Origin: Clostridia bacterium
Lineage (GTDB): Bacteria; Bacillota_A; Clostridia; Oscillospirales; Acutalibacteraceae
Direction: 5' to 3'
DNA: 16,357 nt
Assembly: GCA_017390825.1 (NCBI GenBank)
Contig: JAFPAK010000143.1
Span: 1 to 16,357, forward strand
Part shown: piece by piece, positions 1 to 7,276 of the stretch
Layout: the number at the start of each line of letters is the position of its first letter
Position numbering within the stretch: position 1 is the stretch's first letter
Program-made: the position numbers and the translations under genes
The notes under the pieces: generated by a model
What the model saw: the letters and a program-made list of their open reading frames with translations, nothing else
Told to the model about the DNA's origin: nothing
Database searches by the model: none

Positions 1-147
1 CGTCAGCTCGTTGCCGATGTGCCTGTCGGGACGTTCTTGTCGGGCGGTCTCGACTCGAGCCTCTTAACAGCACTGTCTGCCGAAGCTTATCGGCGGGCGG
101 GGAAAGGCAGACTGACGACGTTCTCCGTTGACTATATCGACAATGAT
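1..147 (+). pseudogene. asnB: asparagine synthetase (glutamine-hydrolysing), internal fragment
   Basis: The first 49 codons, read in frame from base 1, encode an internal piece of a class B asparagine synthetase. They cover the start of the synthetase domain, with the ATP-pyrophosphatase P-loop (SGGLDSS, bases 40-60) preceded by VADVPVGTFL and followed by the strand TTFSVDY. The whole enzyme is usually 500-630 residues and makes asparagine from aspartate, glutamine and ATP. Homology stops at about base 147. The open frame runs on to 447 only as antisense of the aspartate kinase gene, so that tail is not real coding. GC is about 62% in bases 1-120, clearly above the rest of the window, and codon use differs (CTC, GTC, GGG, CGG). 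Both ends are missing. The fragment is either an assembly chimera at a contig end or a rearrangement remnant. I am confident of the family, not that it belongs to this genome. Confidence 0.8.
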
Positions 148-993
148 CTCACTGTTAGAATCTGCAACGATCATTGTGCCCTTAACAGACGGATCATTAG
201 TATTGCGGATGTTGATAGGAATACCTGCCTGATGTACGGGGAATACAGCGTCCTCATGGAGTACAGTTGCACCCATATAAGAAAGTTCACGAAGCTCTTT
301 ATATGTGATAACATCAATAGGATGAACATCCGTAACGATACGGGGATCGGTAACGAGAAATCCGTTTACATCTGTCCAATTCTCATAAAGATCAGCATTT
401 ACACCCCTTGCAACAAGCGAACCGGTGATATCAGAACCGCCTCTTGAGAAGGTTTTGATAGTGCCGTTAGGCATTCTGCCGTAGAAGCCGGGAATTACCG
501 CTCTTTCATAATGTGAAAGGTGCTCAGCAGTCTTTTTAATCGTAAATTCAAGATCAAATCTGCCGTTTTCCATAAAGCGGACACATTTACCTGCATCCAT
601 AAAGTGATAGCCGATATATTCAGCAAGGATAAGACCGTTTAAGTACTCACCTCTTGATGCAGCATAGTCGCTTCCTGCATCATTCATAAGAGCAGTTTTT
701 ATCTTATCGTACTCATCGGTAAGATCAAGTGAAAGACCAAGCTCGCTGACAATGTCGTTATATCTTTTGATAATTGTATCAAAAACCTGTGAAAAATCCT
801 CGCCCTCTGCTGCGAGGTCATACGCATGATACAACATATCGGTGATCTTAATATCATCCGAAAAACGCTTACCCGGTGCGCTTGGAACAACATATCTTCT
901 TGCAGGATCAGAAAGAATAATATCTTTAACTTTTCTGAACTGACCCACATCTGCGAGCGACGAGCCGCCGAATTTTGCAACTGTAAGTGACAT
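148..993 (-). CDS. lysC: aspartate kinase, C-terminus cut off at the chimeric join
   Basis: This enzyme phosphorylates aspartate, the first step toward lysine, threonine and methionine. The first 282 residues are clear. The signature KFGGSS is at residues 7-12, followed by SAPGKRFSDD. A nucleotide and catalytic segment SRGGSDITGSLVA lies in the second half, followed by the WTDVNGFLVTDPR stretch. The start at 993 has a good site, GAGGGTG, 8 bases upstream. The usual enzyme is about 400-450 residues with two C-terminal ACT domains that bind lysine or threonine. Here homology ends at about residue 282, just after NIRNTNDPSVKGTMIV, so the ACT region is missing. The last 27 in-frame codons (to base 64) are antisense of the asnB fragment. 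It follows hom by 23 bases and is surely in the same operon. The native gene is probably whole in the organism and broken only by the join. Confidence 0.88.
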
Positions 994-1016
994 AATAAAT
1001 ACACCCTCTAATTAAA

Positions 1017-2231
1017 TTATATACTAAGAATTCTGATCTTTGAAAGTACAAAACCGCTGCACTTTTCGATCATTTCATCAAAAACACTTTCCTGCATCGT
1101 TTCGGTTATCATAGCAAACTCACCGTTCGCACCTTCAATGAAGGATGCGTTTTCAAAGGTTGCCTTTGCAATATCCATACCGCCGCTCATACGGACATAG
1201 AACCCGACAGAATCGTTTTTATAGTTTTCTACATAACCCTCGCTGCCATCCGTCCAGTTGACAAATTTCCTTGCAGTAAGGTGTTTTGCACAATCAACAA
1301 CATCTGCAACAACAGCACTTGCAGTCGGCAGTTTGCCTGCGCCCTTACCATAGAAAAGAGCATCACCGATAGCATCACCGCGTACCATAACTGCATTGTA
1401 AACATCGTTTACATTTGCCAACTGACTTGATACCGGAATAAGTGCCGGATATACCGTTGCAAACACCGTGTTATGCTTATTCATAATAGATGTTTTGCCG
1501 ATAAGCTTTATTACATATCCCGCTTTTTCTGCAAAAGCTACATCCGAAAGAGTGATCTTTGTGATGCCCTCTGTATATACCTGCTCAGGATATACATGCT
1601 TACCAAAAGCGAGAGATGAAAGAATGCATACCTTTCTGCAAGCGTCATAACCCTCAACATCGGCAGTGGGATCCTTCTCAGCATAGCCAAGCTCCTGCGC
1701 ATTTTTAAGCGCATCTTCAAATGATACACCCTCATAGATCATCTTTGTGAGGATATAGTTTGTTGTTCCGTTCAGAATACCGTAAATATCGGAAAGTTCA
1801 TTTGCAGCAAGACACTGATTTAACGGGCGAAGTATCGGAATACCACCTGCAACGCTTGCTTCAAAGAGGAAGTTTACATTCTTCTCATTAGCAATAGATA
1901 GCAACTCTGCACCATGCTTTGCAACAAGTTCTTTGTTAGAAGTAGCAACAGATTTACCGGCCTGCAAACAAGCCTTTACATATTCATAAGCAAAGGTAAC
2001 GCCGCCCATTGTTTCGACAACGATCTGTACTTCATCATCATTAACGATGTCATCAAAGTTTTTGGTGAACTTATCAGCATACGGTGTGTCGGGAAAATCA
2101 CGAAGATCAAGTACATACTTGATATCCATTTCCCTACCGGCTTTTTTCTGTATACTTTCACGGTTTTTATAAAAAACCTCACAGACACCGGAGCCTACTA
2201 CACCGTGTCCCATAACTGCTATTTTAACCAT
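1017..2231 (-). CDS. hom: homoserine dehydrogenase
   Basis: It reduces aspartate semialdehyde to homoserine with NAD(P)H, the branch point to threonine and methionine. The protein is 404 residues, slightly short of the common 430. The Rossmann motif GHGVVGSG is at residues 8-15 and the substrate domain has GILNGTTNYIL around 151-161. The family signature ends in DVEGYDACRK, with the invariant lysine at about 200. The last 75 or so residues (from VGFYVRMSG) form an ACT regulatory domain, which suggests feedback control by threonine. I start at ATG 2231 (MVKIAVMG) because the Rossmann strand begins there and AAAGGA lies about 11 bases upstream. An in-frame start at 2267 would add 12 unrelated residues. 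It is the first gene of hom-lysC, with a promoter just upstream, and is divergent from rlmA. Confidence 0.94.
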   Translation of the reverse strand: MVKIAVMGHGVVGSGVCEVFYKNRESIQKKAGREMDIKYVLDLRDFPDTPYADKFTKNFDDIVNDDEVQIVVETMGGVTFAYEYVKACLQAGKSVATSNKELVAKHGAELLSIANEKNVNFLFEASVAGGIPILRPLNQCLAANELSDIYGILNGTTNYILTKMIYEGVSFEDALKNAQELGYAEKDPTADVEGYDACRKVCILSSLAFGKHVYPEQVYTEGITKITLSDVAFAEKAGYVIKLIGKTSIMNKHNTVFATVYPALIPVSSQLANVNDVYNAVMVRGDAIGDALFYGKGAGKLPTASAVVADVVDCAKHLTARKFVNWTDGSEGYVENYKNDSVGFYVRMSGGMDIAKATFENASFIEGANGEFAMITETMQESVFDEMIEKCSGFVLSKIRILSI

Positions 2232-2269
2232 ATGAGCGTAATTCCTTTCAGATACAATAAAACACATTA

Positions 2270-2298
2270 AATATAACAGATTTTAAGGCATTTTTCAA
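2270..2298 (-). promoter_or_regulatory. sigma-A type promoter of hom-lysC
   Basis: On the - strand TTGAAA (2298-2293) is followed after exactly 17 bases by TATATT (2275-2270). The expected start of transcription is about 2263, some 30 bases before the hom start codon, so there is no room for a riboswitch leader. It lies back to back with the rlmA promoter. Confidence 0.75.
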
Positions 2299-2336
2299 GT
2301 CCTTTATACCATTTTTAGAAATTTGCACGAATTATG

Positions 2337-2366
2337 TTGAAAATATTAACTAATATACAGTATAAT
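2337..2366 (+). promoter_or_regulatory. sigma-A type promoter of rlmA
   Basis: TTGAAA (2337-2342), an 18-base spacer and a perfect TATAAT (2361-2366) stand about 38 bases before the rlmA ATG. The spacing to the gene and the divergent arrangement with hom support it. Confidence 0.75.
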
Positions 2367-2403
2367 ACTAACAAAGTAAAATAAACCTGAAGTGAGTTTA
2401 AGT

Positions 2404-3222
2404 ATGAATTATGTTATTTGTCCGGTTTGCAATCAACCTCTTTTTCAAAAAAATACGCTGTTTAAATGCGAGAACAACCATTGCTTTGACAAATCAAAAT
2501 ACGGTTATGTAAACCTTTTGATGTCACAAAAATCATCTAAAAAGCGCCATGGTGACGACAGTATGATGGTGGTAGCACGCCGTGATTTTCTGGATAGGGG
2601 TTATTATCAACCTCTTTTGGATACAGTTTGTTCTATTTTAAAAAAACACGCAGCAAAAAATGGAGTTATGCTTGATACCGGTTGCGGCGAGGGTTATTAT
2701 ACCGATGGTGTAAAACAAGCCCTTTTCTGCCGTGAGGTAGTTGGGATTGACATATCAAAGAACGCTCTGCGCTATGCTGCAAAACGATGCAGTAATGCAA
2801 TCTTTGCAGTGGCAAGCATTTTTCATCTGCCTATTGCGGATGATAGCTGCGATATACTTCTAAATCTTTTTGCACCGCATGATGAAAGCGAATTCCGCCG
2901 TGTTTTAAAAGAGAATGGTGTTATGATAAGAGTGTTTCCGGGGGTACATCATCTTTATTCTTTAAAAGAAAAAATATACGATAAGGTCTATGAAAATCCT
3001 GTGGCTGATCTGAATGAAAACGGCTTTTCGCTTATTGAAAGCGTCCATCTTAAATATAATATTACAATAGATAATAATTGTGATATTAAAAATCTGTTTT
3101 GTATGACACCGTATTATTATAAAACCTCACAAAAAGACCAGCAAAAGCTTTGCTCTTTACAAACCCTAACCACCGAGGTGGATTTTATTGTAGCAGCTTA
3201 TAAGAAAAAGCAGTTTCATTAA
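2404..3222 (+). CDS. rlmA: 23S rRNA (guanine-N1)-methyltransferase, RlmA family
   Basis: The product is 272 residues, the normal size for RlmA. This family methylates N1 of a guanine in helix 35 of 23S rRNA (G745 for RlmA-I, G748 for RlmA-II/TlrB, the latter linked to macrolide resistance). A zinc finger opens the protein: C6-x2-C9, C22 and H26. The family stretch KYGYVNLL and the ARRDFLDRGYYQPL segment follow. The S-adenosylmethionine loop is LDTGCGEGYYT (about 90-100), and NLFAPH is the family's motif IV region. I choose ATG 2404 (MNYVICPVC), which matches the usual close distance between start and zinc finger. A GTG at 2392 in the same frame would add four residues, but it sits inside the weak ribosome site GAAGTGAG. 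Which guanine is the target cannot be told from sequence. The gene is monocistronic, with its own promoter and a terminator overlapping the stop codon. Confidence 0.9.
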   Translation: MNYVICPVCNQPLFQKNTLFKCENNHCFDKSKYGYVNLLMSQKSSKKRHGDDSMMVVARRDFLDRGYYQPLLDTVCSILKKHAAKNGVMLDTGCGEGYYTDGVKQALFCREVVGIDISKNALRYAAKRCSNAIFAVASIFHLPIADDSCDILLNLFAPHDESEFRRVLKENGVMIRVFPGVHHLYSLKEKIYDKVYENPVADLNENGFSLIESVHLKYNITIDNNCDIKNLFCMTPYYYKTSQKDQQKLCSLQTLTTEVDFIVAAYKKKQFH

Positions 3223-3236
3223 ATGAAACTGCTTTT
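3206..3236. terminator. bidirectional hairpin terminator between rlmA and pheT
   Basis: A perfect 14-bp inverted repeat (3206-3219 with 3223-3236, loop TAA) sits between two convergent genes. The loop is itself the stop codon of rlmA. T-rich tracts follow on both strands (TTTTAAATTTTT on +, TTTTTCTT on -), so it can end transcripts from either side. Confidence 0.85.
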
Positions 3237-3242
3237 AAATTT

Positions 3243-5597
3243 TTAACCTTTTCTTTCAACGCCCATTGCATTGAGACCGCAAAGCACCTTATCCATTGTG
3301 CCTTGTATCTCCTCCATTGTAAGACTGCGTTCTGCTGATGAGAAATTAAATCTCAATGTGATGCTCTTAACAGTACCATCATCGTACAGATCGATAACGC
3401 TAACAGATTTAAGCTCTTCAACACCAAGGCTTTCCCAAGCGGTCTTAAGCTCATCATAACGCTTATCGCCGCAAACAAGTGACAAGTCATACTCAACTGA
3501 CGGGAACTTTGAAGGCTCATCATAGTTGTATCCGACCGGCACTATCTTTGCCATATCGTCAAGATCTATCTCAACGCATACAACAGAGCAGTTTTTATCT
3601 ATCTTTGAAAGCACCGACGGATGCAATGTGCAGATAACACCGATATCACTTCCAAGAGTGATCTTTGATGTGTTCTTCGGATGCTGCCACTTATGAGCTG
3701 TCTCTGATTTCTTAAACTGCACCGACAGATGCTTTATCTGCGATGTGATACAGCGTATTATCTCAACTGCCTTGAAATAAAGCTGCTTTTCGCTTCCCTT
3801 CTTATCAAACAGAGCAATACCAAGACGTTTACACTCATTTGCAGTGCCGTCTGCCTTTATGCCGTCAGCAACTCTGCCAATCTCAAATATGCCGAATTCA
3901 TCTGCATATGAGCGGTTTTCATAAACAAGTGAAATAAGAGTCGGCAGCATTGAATTACGCATTGTACCGTTTTCGGGAGTTGCGATATTAAGGATACGAA
4001 CGCCCTCTTCAACATCAATACCAAGTTTCTTATACTTTTTACCGTCGCACCAGATATATGAATGTACCTCATGCAGCGCAAAGTTACGAACAAGAATGTC
4101 CTTTATCTGTGCTTCCTCTGTCTTGCCTCTTTCCATACGCACAGGGGCAAGTGCGCTCTTTGTAGTCTTTATCTCAAAGTTGTCATAACCGTAAATACGG
4201 GTGATCTCCTCAATGATATCAGCCTTGATTGTAACATCCTTTGTTGCACGCCATGAGGGAACCGTTACGGTGAAATTGCCATCATTTTCATTAAGCTTGA
4301 AGCCCAAAAGTCGGAGTGTTTCGCAGATGCGCTCTGTTGAAATATCAATGCCTGTGTAACGATCAACATAAGCCTTATCAAAGGTCAAGGTGATCTCCGG
4401 ATATGTGTAATTGACCTTGTCATTTACCTTTGATACAACACGTGCGCCGCTATCAATACCGCAAAGCAACTTTTCAAAACGCTTTGCAGCAAGCATAGTA
4501 AGCTCAGGATCAAGTATCTTTTCATAACGCATACTTGCATCAGTGCGAAGACCTAGTGCAGATGATGATTTTCTGATGCTTACGCCATCGAAGTTAGCAC
4601 ATTCAAGCACAACTGAATCAGTATCGTCTACGATCTCTGAATCAAGTCCGCCCATGATACCTGCAATACCTATCGGCTCATCATTGTTGTAAATAAGCAG
4701 TGTTTCTGTGCTGATATCACGCTCGTTACTGTCAAGCGTTGTGAATTTTACAGTCTTATCCGGCTCCGCAACGACTATCTTATCTATCTTCTTCGCATTA
4801 AATGCGTGAGTAGGCTGACCAAGCTCCATCATAATATAGTTTGTAAGGTCAGCAAGCAGATTAATAGGACGCATACCACAATAGGTAAGACGGATCTTCA
4901 TATCGATCGGACTGCGATTTTTTGTGATATTATCCATTTTAACGCAGGTATAGCGATAAACATGCTCTGATTTAAGTTCTACCTCGACCATATCATCGCC
5001 GTCATATTTAAGCTCACCAAGCTCAAGCGGCTTTATCTCCTGCTTTGTAAGAGCAGCAAACTCACGGGCGATACCGTAGTGTCCCCAAAGGTCAGGGCGG
5101 TTGGTAAGTGATTTATTATCTACCTCGAAAATAACATCGTCGATAGGATAAATATCCTTAATACTTGTGCCGAGCGGTGCATCCTTATCTATCTCCAGAA
5201 TTCCCGAATGGTCTTCGCTGATGCCAAGCTCGCTTTCAGAGCAGCACATACCCTCGGATGTATAGCCTGCCACCTTGCAGGTCTTCATTTCCATACCCGG
5301 TACTTTACCGCCTGTCTTTGCAAATGCAACACGCATACCCTCACGGACATTGGGTGCGCCGCATACACAGTCATAAATCCTGTCGCCTGCATCTATTTTA
5401 AGAAGATGCAGTTTTTTGGAATCGGGATGATTTTCAACCGACAGTATCTGTGCAACAACAACACCGTCTATCTCTGTTCCCTTATAGATGATATCCTCGA
5501 CCTCGGCTGTAGAAAGAGTGAAGCGCTGAATAAGCTCCGGCAAATTCTCGTTTTCAAGGTCAACATATTCTTTAATCCAATTCATTGAAACTAACAT
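3243..5597 (-). CDS. pheT: phenylalanine-tRNA ligase beta subunit
   Basis: This is the beta subunit of the alpha2-beta2 enzyme that charges tRNA-Phe. At 784 residues it is near the usual 790-800. Domains in order: an N-terminal tRNA-binding OB fold (about 40-150, with NHPDSKKLHLLKID and GAPNVREGMRVAFA); the B3/B4 editing region (RPINLLADLTNYIMMELGQP); the B5 domain (about 400-480); a catalytic-like core that does not itself catalyse; and the C-terminal anticodon-binding ferredoxin-like domain (FPSVEYDLSLV to the end). The start at 5597 has the strong site AAGGAGGA. It lies 17 bases after pheS and is read from the same T-box controlled transcript. No frameshift or missing domain is seen. Confidence 0.97.
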   Translation of the reverse strand: MLVSMNWIKEYVDLENENLPELIQRFTLSTAEVEDIIYKGTEIDGVVVAQILSVENHPDSKKLHLLKIDAGDRIYDCVCGAPNVREGMRVAFAKTGGKVPGMEMKTCKVAGYTSEGMCCSESELGISEDHSGILEIDKDAPLGTSIKDIYPIDDVIFEVDNKSLTNRPDLWGHYGIAREFAALTKQEIKPLELGELKYDGDDMVEVELKSEHVYRYTCVKMDNITKNRSPIDMKIRLTYCGMRPINLLADLTNYIMMELGQPTHAFNAKKIDKIVVAEPDKTVKFTTLDSNERDISTETLLIYNNDEPIGIAGIMGGLDSEIVDDTDSVVLECANFDGVSIRKSSSALGLRTDASMRYEKILDPELTMLAAKRFEKLLCGIDSGARVVSKVNDKVNYTYPEITLTFDKAYVDRYTGIDISTERICETLRLLGFKLNENDGNFTVTVPSWRATKDVTIKADIIEEITRIYGYDNFEIKTTKSALAPVRMERGKTEEAQIKDILVRNFALHEVHSYIWCDGKKYKKLGIDVEEGVRILNIATPENGTMRNSMLPTLISLVYENRSYADEFGIFEIGRVADGIKADGTANECKRLGIALFDKKGSEKQLYFKAVEIIRCITSQIKHLSVQFKKSETAHKWQHPKNTSKITLGSDIGVICTLHPSVLSKIDKNCSVVCVEIDLDDMAKIVPVGYNYDEPSKFPSVEYDLSLVCGDKRYDELKTAWESLGVEELKSVSVIDLYDDGTVKSITLRFNFSSAERSLTMEEIQGTMDKVLCGLNAMGVERKG

Positions 5598-5614
5598 AAC
5601 GCTTTTCCTCCTTC

Positions 5615-6643
5615 TTATTCGCTCTTAAACTGTGAAAGTGATTTAAGATTTCCGCTGTTCAACATACGGATATCGGGTATTTCATATTTCATCATTGCAA
5701 GACGGGTAAGACCGAGACCAAATGCAAAACCTGTATATTTATCGGTATCAATCCCGCCGTATTTAAGCACATTCGGATGGATCATACCGCAGGGACAAAG
5801 CTCAAGCCAGCCGGAATTCTTACAAGACGGACATCCTTCACCGCCGCAGATAAGACACTGAATATCAAGCTCAAACCCCGGCTCAACGAACGGGAAGAAG
5901 CCCGGACGCAGACGCACGGTAACATCTTGACCAAACACCTCTGAAAGCATTGTCTTCATAAAGTAAATTAGGTTGGATATCGAAATATCCTCATCTATCA
6001 TAATACCCTCCATCTGGAAGAAGGTGTTTTCATGACAAGCATCGGTTGACTCATTTCTGAAGCAACGTCCGGGGAATACTGCACGAAGCGGTGCGCCGTA
6101 CTTACGCATAATAGAGTTTTGCGCTGCAGAAGTATGAGTTTTAAGCAGCTGACCTGTTGAAAGATAATAGGTATCCTGCATATCACGTGCAGGGTGGTGC
6201 TTCGGTATATTAAGTGCCTCGAAGCAGTTGTAATCGTCAACTATCTCGCTGAAGTCCTCAACGGTAAAGCCCATTGAGAGGAATATGCTTTCAAGTTCAC
6301 GCTGAACAAGTGTGATAGGATGGTATGAACCGTATTTTTCAGATGTGGGAAGCGAATCGTCATAACACTCGGTAGAGTCGATAAGACGCTGCTCCTCCAA
6401 TGCGAGCAGCTCGTTGTTGCGCTCAACTACCAATTTTTCAGCATACTGCTTCAATTCGTTTACACGCTGACCGAATTCCTTTTTCTGCTCGTTGGGGATA
6501 TTTTTCAGTTCACCCATCAAAGCGGATATCTTACCCTTTTTGCCCAAAAATTCAACACGCAGCTTATCAATATCAACGCTGCTTTGTGCTTCTTTGATCT
6601 TTTCTTCAAATAACACTTTAAGTTCTGCGGTTTTGTCGCTCAT
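5615..6643 (-). CDS. pheS: phenylalanine-tRNA ligase alpha subunit
   Basis: This is the catalytic subunit of phenylalanyl-tRNA synthetase, a class II enzyme, 342 residues long as expected. The N-terminal 90 or so residues form the charged coiled coil that binds tRNA (FLGKKGKISALM is typical). Motif 2 is FRNESTDACHENTFFQMEG and motif 3 is GFAFGLGLTRLAMMKYEIPD near the end. Before motif 3 there is a cysteine-rich CxxCGGxGCxxCKxxGW stretch seen in many bacterial PheS, followed by CPCGMIHPNVL. The ATG at 6643 has AAAGGAAG 8 bases upstream. It is first in pheS-pheT and is expressed only when the T-box leader reads through, that is, when uncharged tRNA-Phe builds up. Confidence 0.97.
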   Translation of the reverse strand: MSDKTAELKVLFEEKIKEAQSSVDIDKLRVEFLGKKGKISALMGELKNIPNEQKKEFGQRVNELKQYAEKLVVERNNELLALEEQRLIDSTECYDDSLPTSEKYGSYHPITLVQRELESIFLSMGFTVEDFSEIVDDYNCFEALNIPKHHPARDMQDTYYLSTGQLLKTHTSAAQNSIMRKYGAPLRAVFPGRCFRNESTDACHENTFFQMEGIMIDEDISISNLIYFMKTMLSEVFGQDVTVRLRPGFFPFVEPGFELDIQCLICGGEGCPSCKNSGWLELCPCGMIHPNVLKYGGIDTDKYTGFAFGLGLTRLAMMKYEIPDIRMLNSGNLKSLSQFKSE

Positions 6644-6660
6644 AAACTTATCTTCCTTTC

Positions 6661-6697
6661 AAAACAAAAATCCCGTCCTGCAAAACAACAGGACGGG
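6661..6697 (-). terminator. T-box intrinsic terminator
   Basis: The 9-bp GC-rich stem CCCGTCCTG / CAGGACGGG (6697-6689 with 6680-6672, 8-base loop) is followed by ATTTTTGTTTT. Its 5' arm also contains the bases that pair with ACGGG of the T-box to make the antiterminator, so the two folds exclude each other. Confidence 0.93.
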
Positions 6698-6929
6698 GAA
6701 ATAATACATTTACCCGTGGTACCACCCGAATTCGGAGTAATCCGCACTTAATATCCGCTTTAATGCAGCGGTTACATTCTGCTTAACGCAATATGCTTTT
6801 CGCAGAAAGGCTCAAGTCGCTGAATTTCGCAATTATCTGCCACGGGGAATACTTACAGCCGATGATACTCCCTCTCTTATTCCGACAAATACTGCTACTG
6901 CACACGCCGTCACAGCCAATTCACTTTTC
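6661..6929 (-). ncRNA. T-box leader specific for tRNA-Phe, upstream of pheST
   Basis: The leader RNA is read from about 6929 down. Its core antiterminator motif GGGTGGTACCACGGG (6727-6713) is a near-perfect T-box, including the UGGU that pairs with the ACCA end of uncharged tRNA. In stem I, an AGTA on the 5' side precedes a short helix. On the 3' side the loop GAAATTCAG presents the specifier UUC (6824-6822, followed by A), the phenylalanine codon, which fits the pheS gene downstream. The distal stem I helix is seen as GGGAGTA pairing with TATTCCC. The competing terminator is listed separately. Uncharged tRNA-Phe should stabilise the antiterminator and turn on synthetase production. Confidence 0.95.
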
Positions 6930-6935
6930 CAATAT

Positions 6936-6964
6936 ATTTTAACACAAACTAACTACAATGTCAA
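6936..6964 (-). promoter_or_regulatory. promoter of the T-box pheST transcript
   Basis: TTGACA (6964-6959), a 17-base spacer and TAAAAT (6941-6936) give a near-consensus sigma-A promoter. The predicted transcript start at about 6929 falls just before T-box stem I. Confidence 0.82.
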
Positions 6965-6970
6965 GCGTTT

Positions 6971-7005
6971 AAAAATATAAGGCGAAGGCATTGACCCCGC
7001 CTTAT
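6971..7005 (-). terminator. terminator of the 66-aa gene
   Basis: An 8-bp stem ATAAGGCG / CGCCTTAT (7005-6998 with 6984-6977) with a 13-base loop that can add GG/CC pairs is followed on the - strand by ATTTTT (6976-6971). It ends 10 bases after the stop of the small gene and just before the pheST promoter. Confidence 0.8.
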
Positions 7006-7014
7006 TGATATTTA

Positions 7015-7215
7015 TTACTCGCCGGTTTCTTCATCAGCCAACTTGGTTTCAACGACTTCAGGTTCTTCTTTCTTTTCTGCCTCGCCGTTTGCCCATTCAT
7101 CAACCTTTTTAACACCGGTTGCAGCGGACTTCACGATCGTTTTACCTAAATCGCTGAAAGCATGACCGAGACCTTTGCCGACTTCTTTCCAGCTACCTCT
7201 CAAATCGTCTGCCAT
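7015..7215 (-). CDS. small conserved-looking charged protein, unknown function
   Basis: This 66-residue protein begins MADDLRGSWKEVGKGLGHAF. The N-terminal half (to about residue 45) alternates small, hydrophobic and lysine residues (GLGHAFSDLGKTIVKSAATGVKKV) and could form an amphipathic helix. The C-terminal third is a flexible acidic tail rich in E, K and A. There is no signal peptide, no membrane span and no cysteine. That it is a real gene follows from the ribosome site AAGGAGA 9 bases before ATG 7215, a perfect consensus promoter and a dedicated terminator. I recall similar short hypothetical proteins in Clostridia but know of no assigned function. The neighbours (pheS, a YgjP-type gene) give no clear clue, since it is its own transcription unit. 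Binding to membrane, DNA or a protein partner is possible, but none is shown. Confidence 0.85.
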   Translation of the reverse strand: MADDLRGSWKEVGKGLGHAFSDLGKTIVKSAATGVKKVDEWANGEAEKKEEPEVVETKLADEETGE

Positions 7216-7247
7216 AACTATCTGTCTCCTTATAAAGAATATATTTT

Positions 7248-7276
7248 ATTATACTATATAATATTCACTTTGTCAA
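7248..7276 (-). promoter_or_regulatory. perfect consensus promoter of the 66-aa gene
   Basis: TTGACA (7276-7271), exactly 17 bases, then TATAAT (7253-7248), which is the full sigma-A consensus. The -35 box overlaps the stop codon of the upstream gene (TGA 7275-7273), so the two units are packed tightly. Confidence 0.9.

Noticed and set aside
64..147. Last 27 codons of the lysC open frame
   Set aside because: They are the reverse complement of the asnB fragment and do not match the aspartate kinase ACT region, so the gene is taken to end at the join.
148..447. Open frame continuing the asnB fragment on the + strand
   Set aside because: After base 147 the frame is antisense to lysC and has no resemblance to asparagine synthetase. 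It stays open only by chance.
5208..5588. 126-codon open frame on the + strand opposite pheT
   Set aside because: Antisense shadow of the conserved tRNA-binding domain of PheT, with no family resemblance.
6713..6930. T-box region considered as a different riboswitch or a small gene
   Set aside because: The T-box core, UUC specifier and pheS context explain the whole stretch, and no ORF with a ribosome site lies in it.
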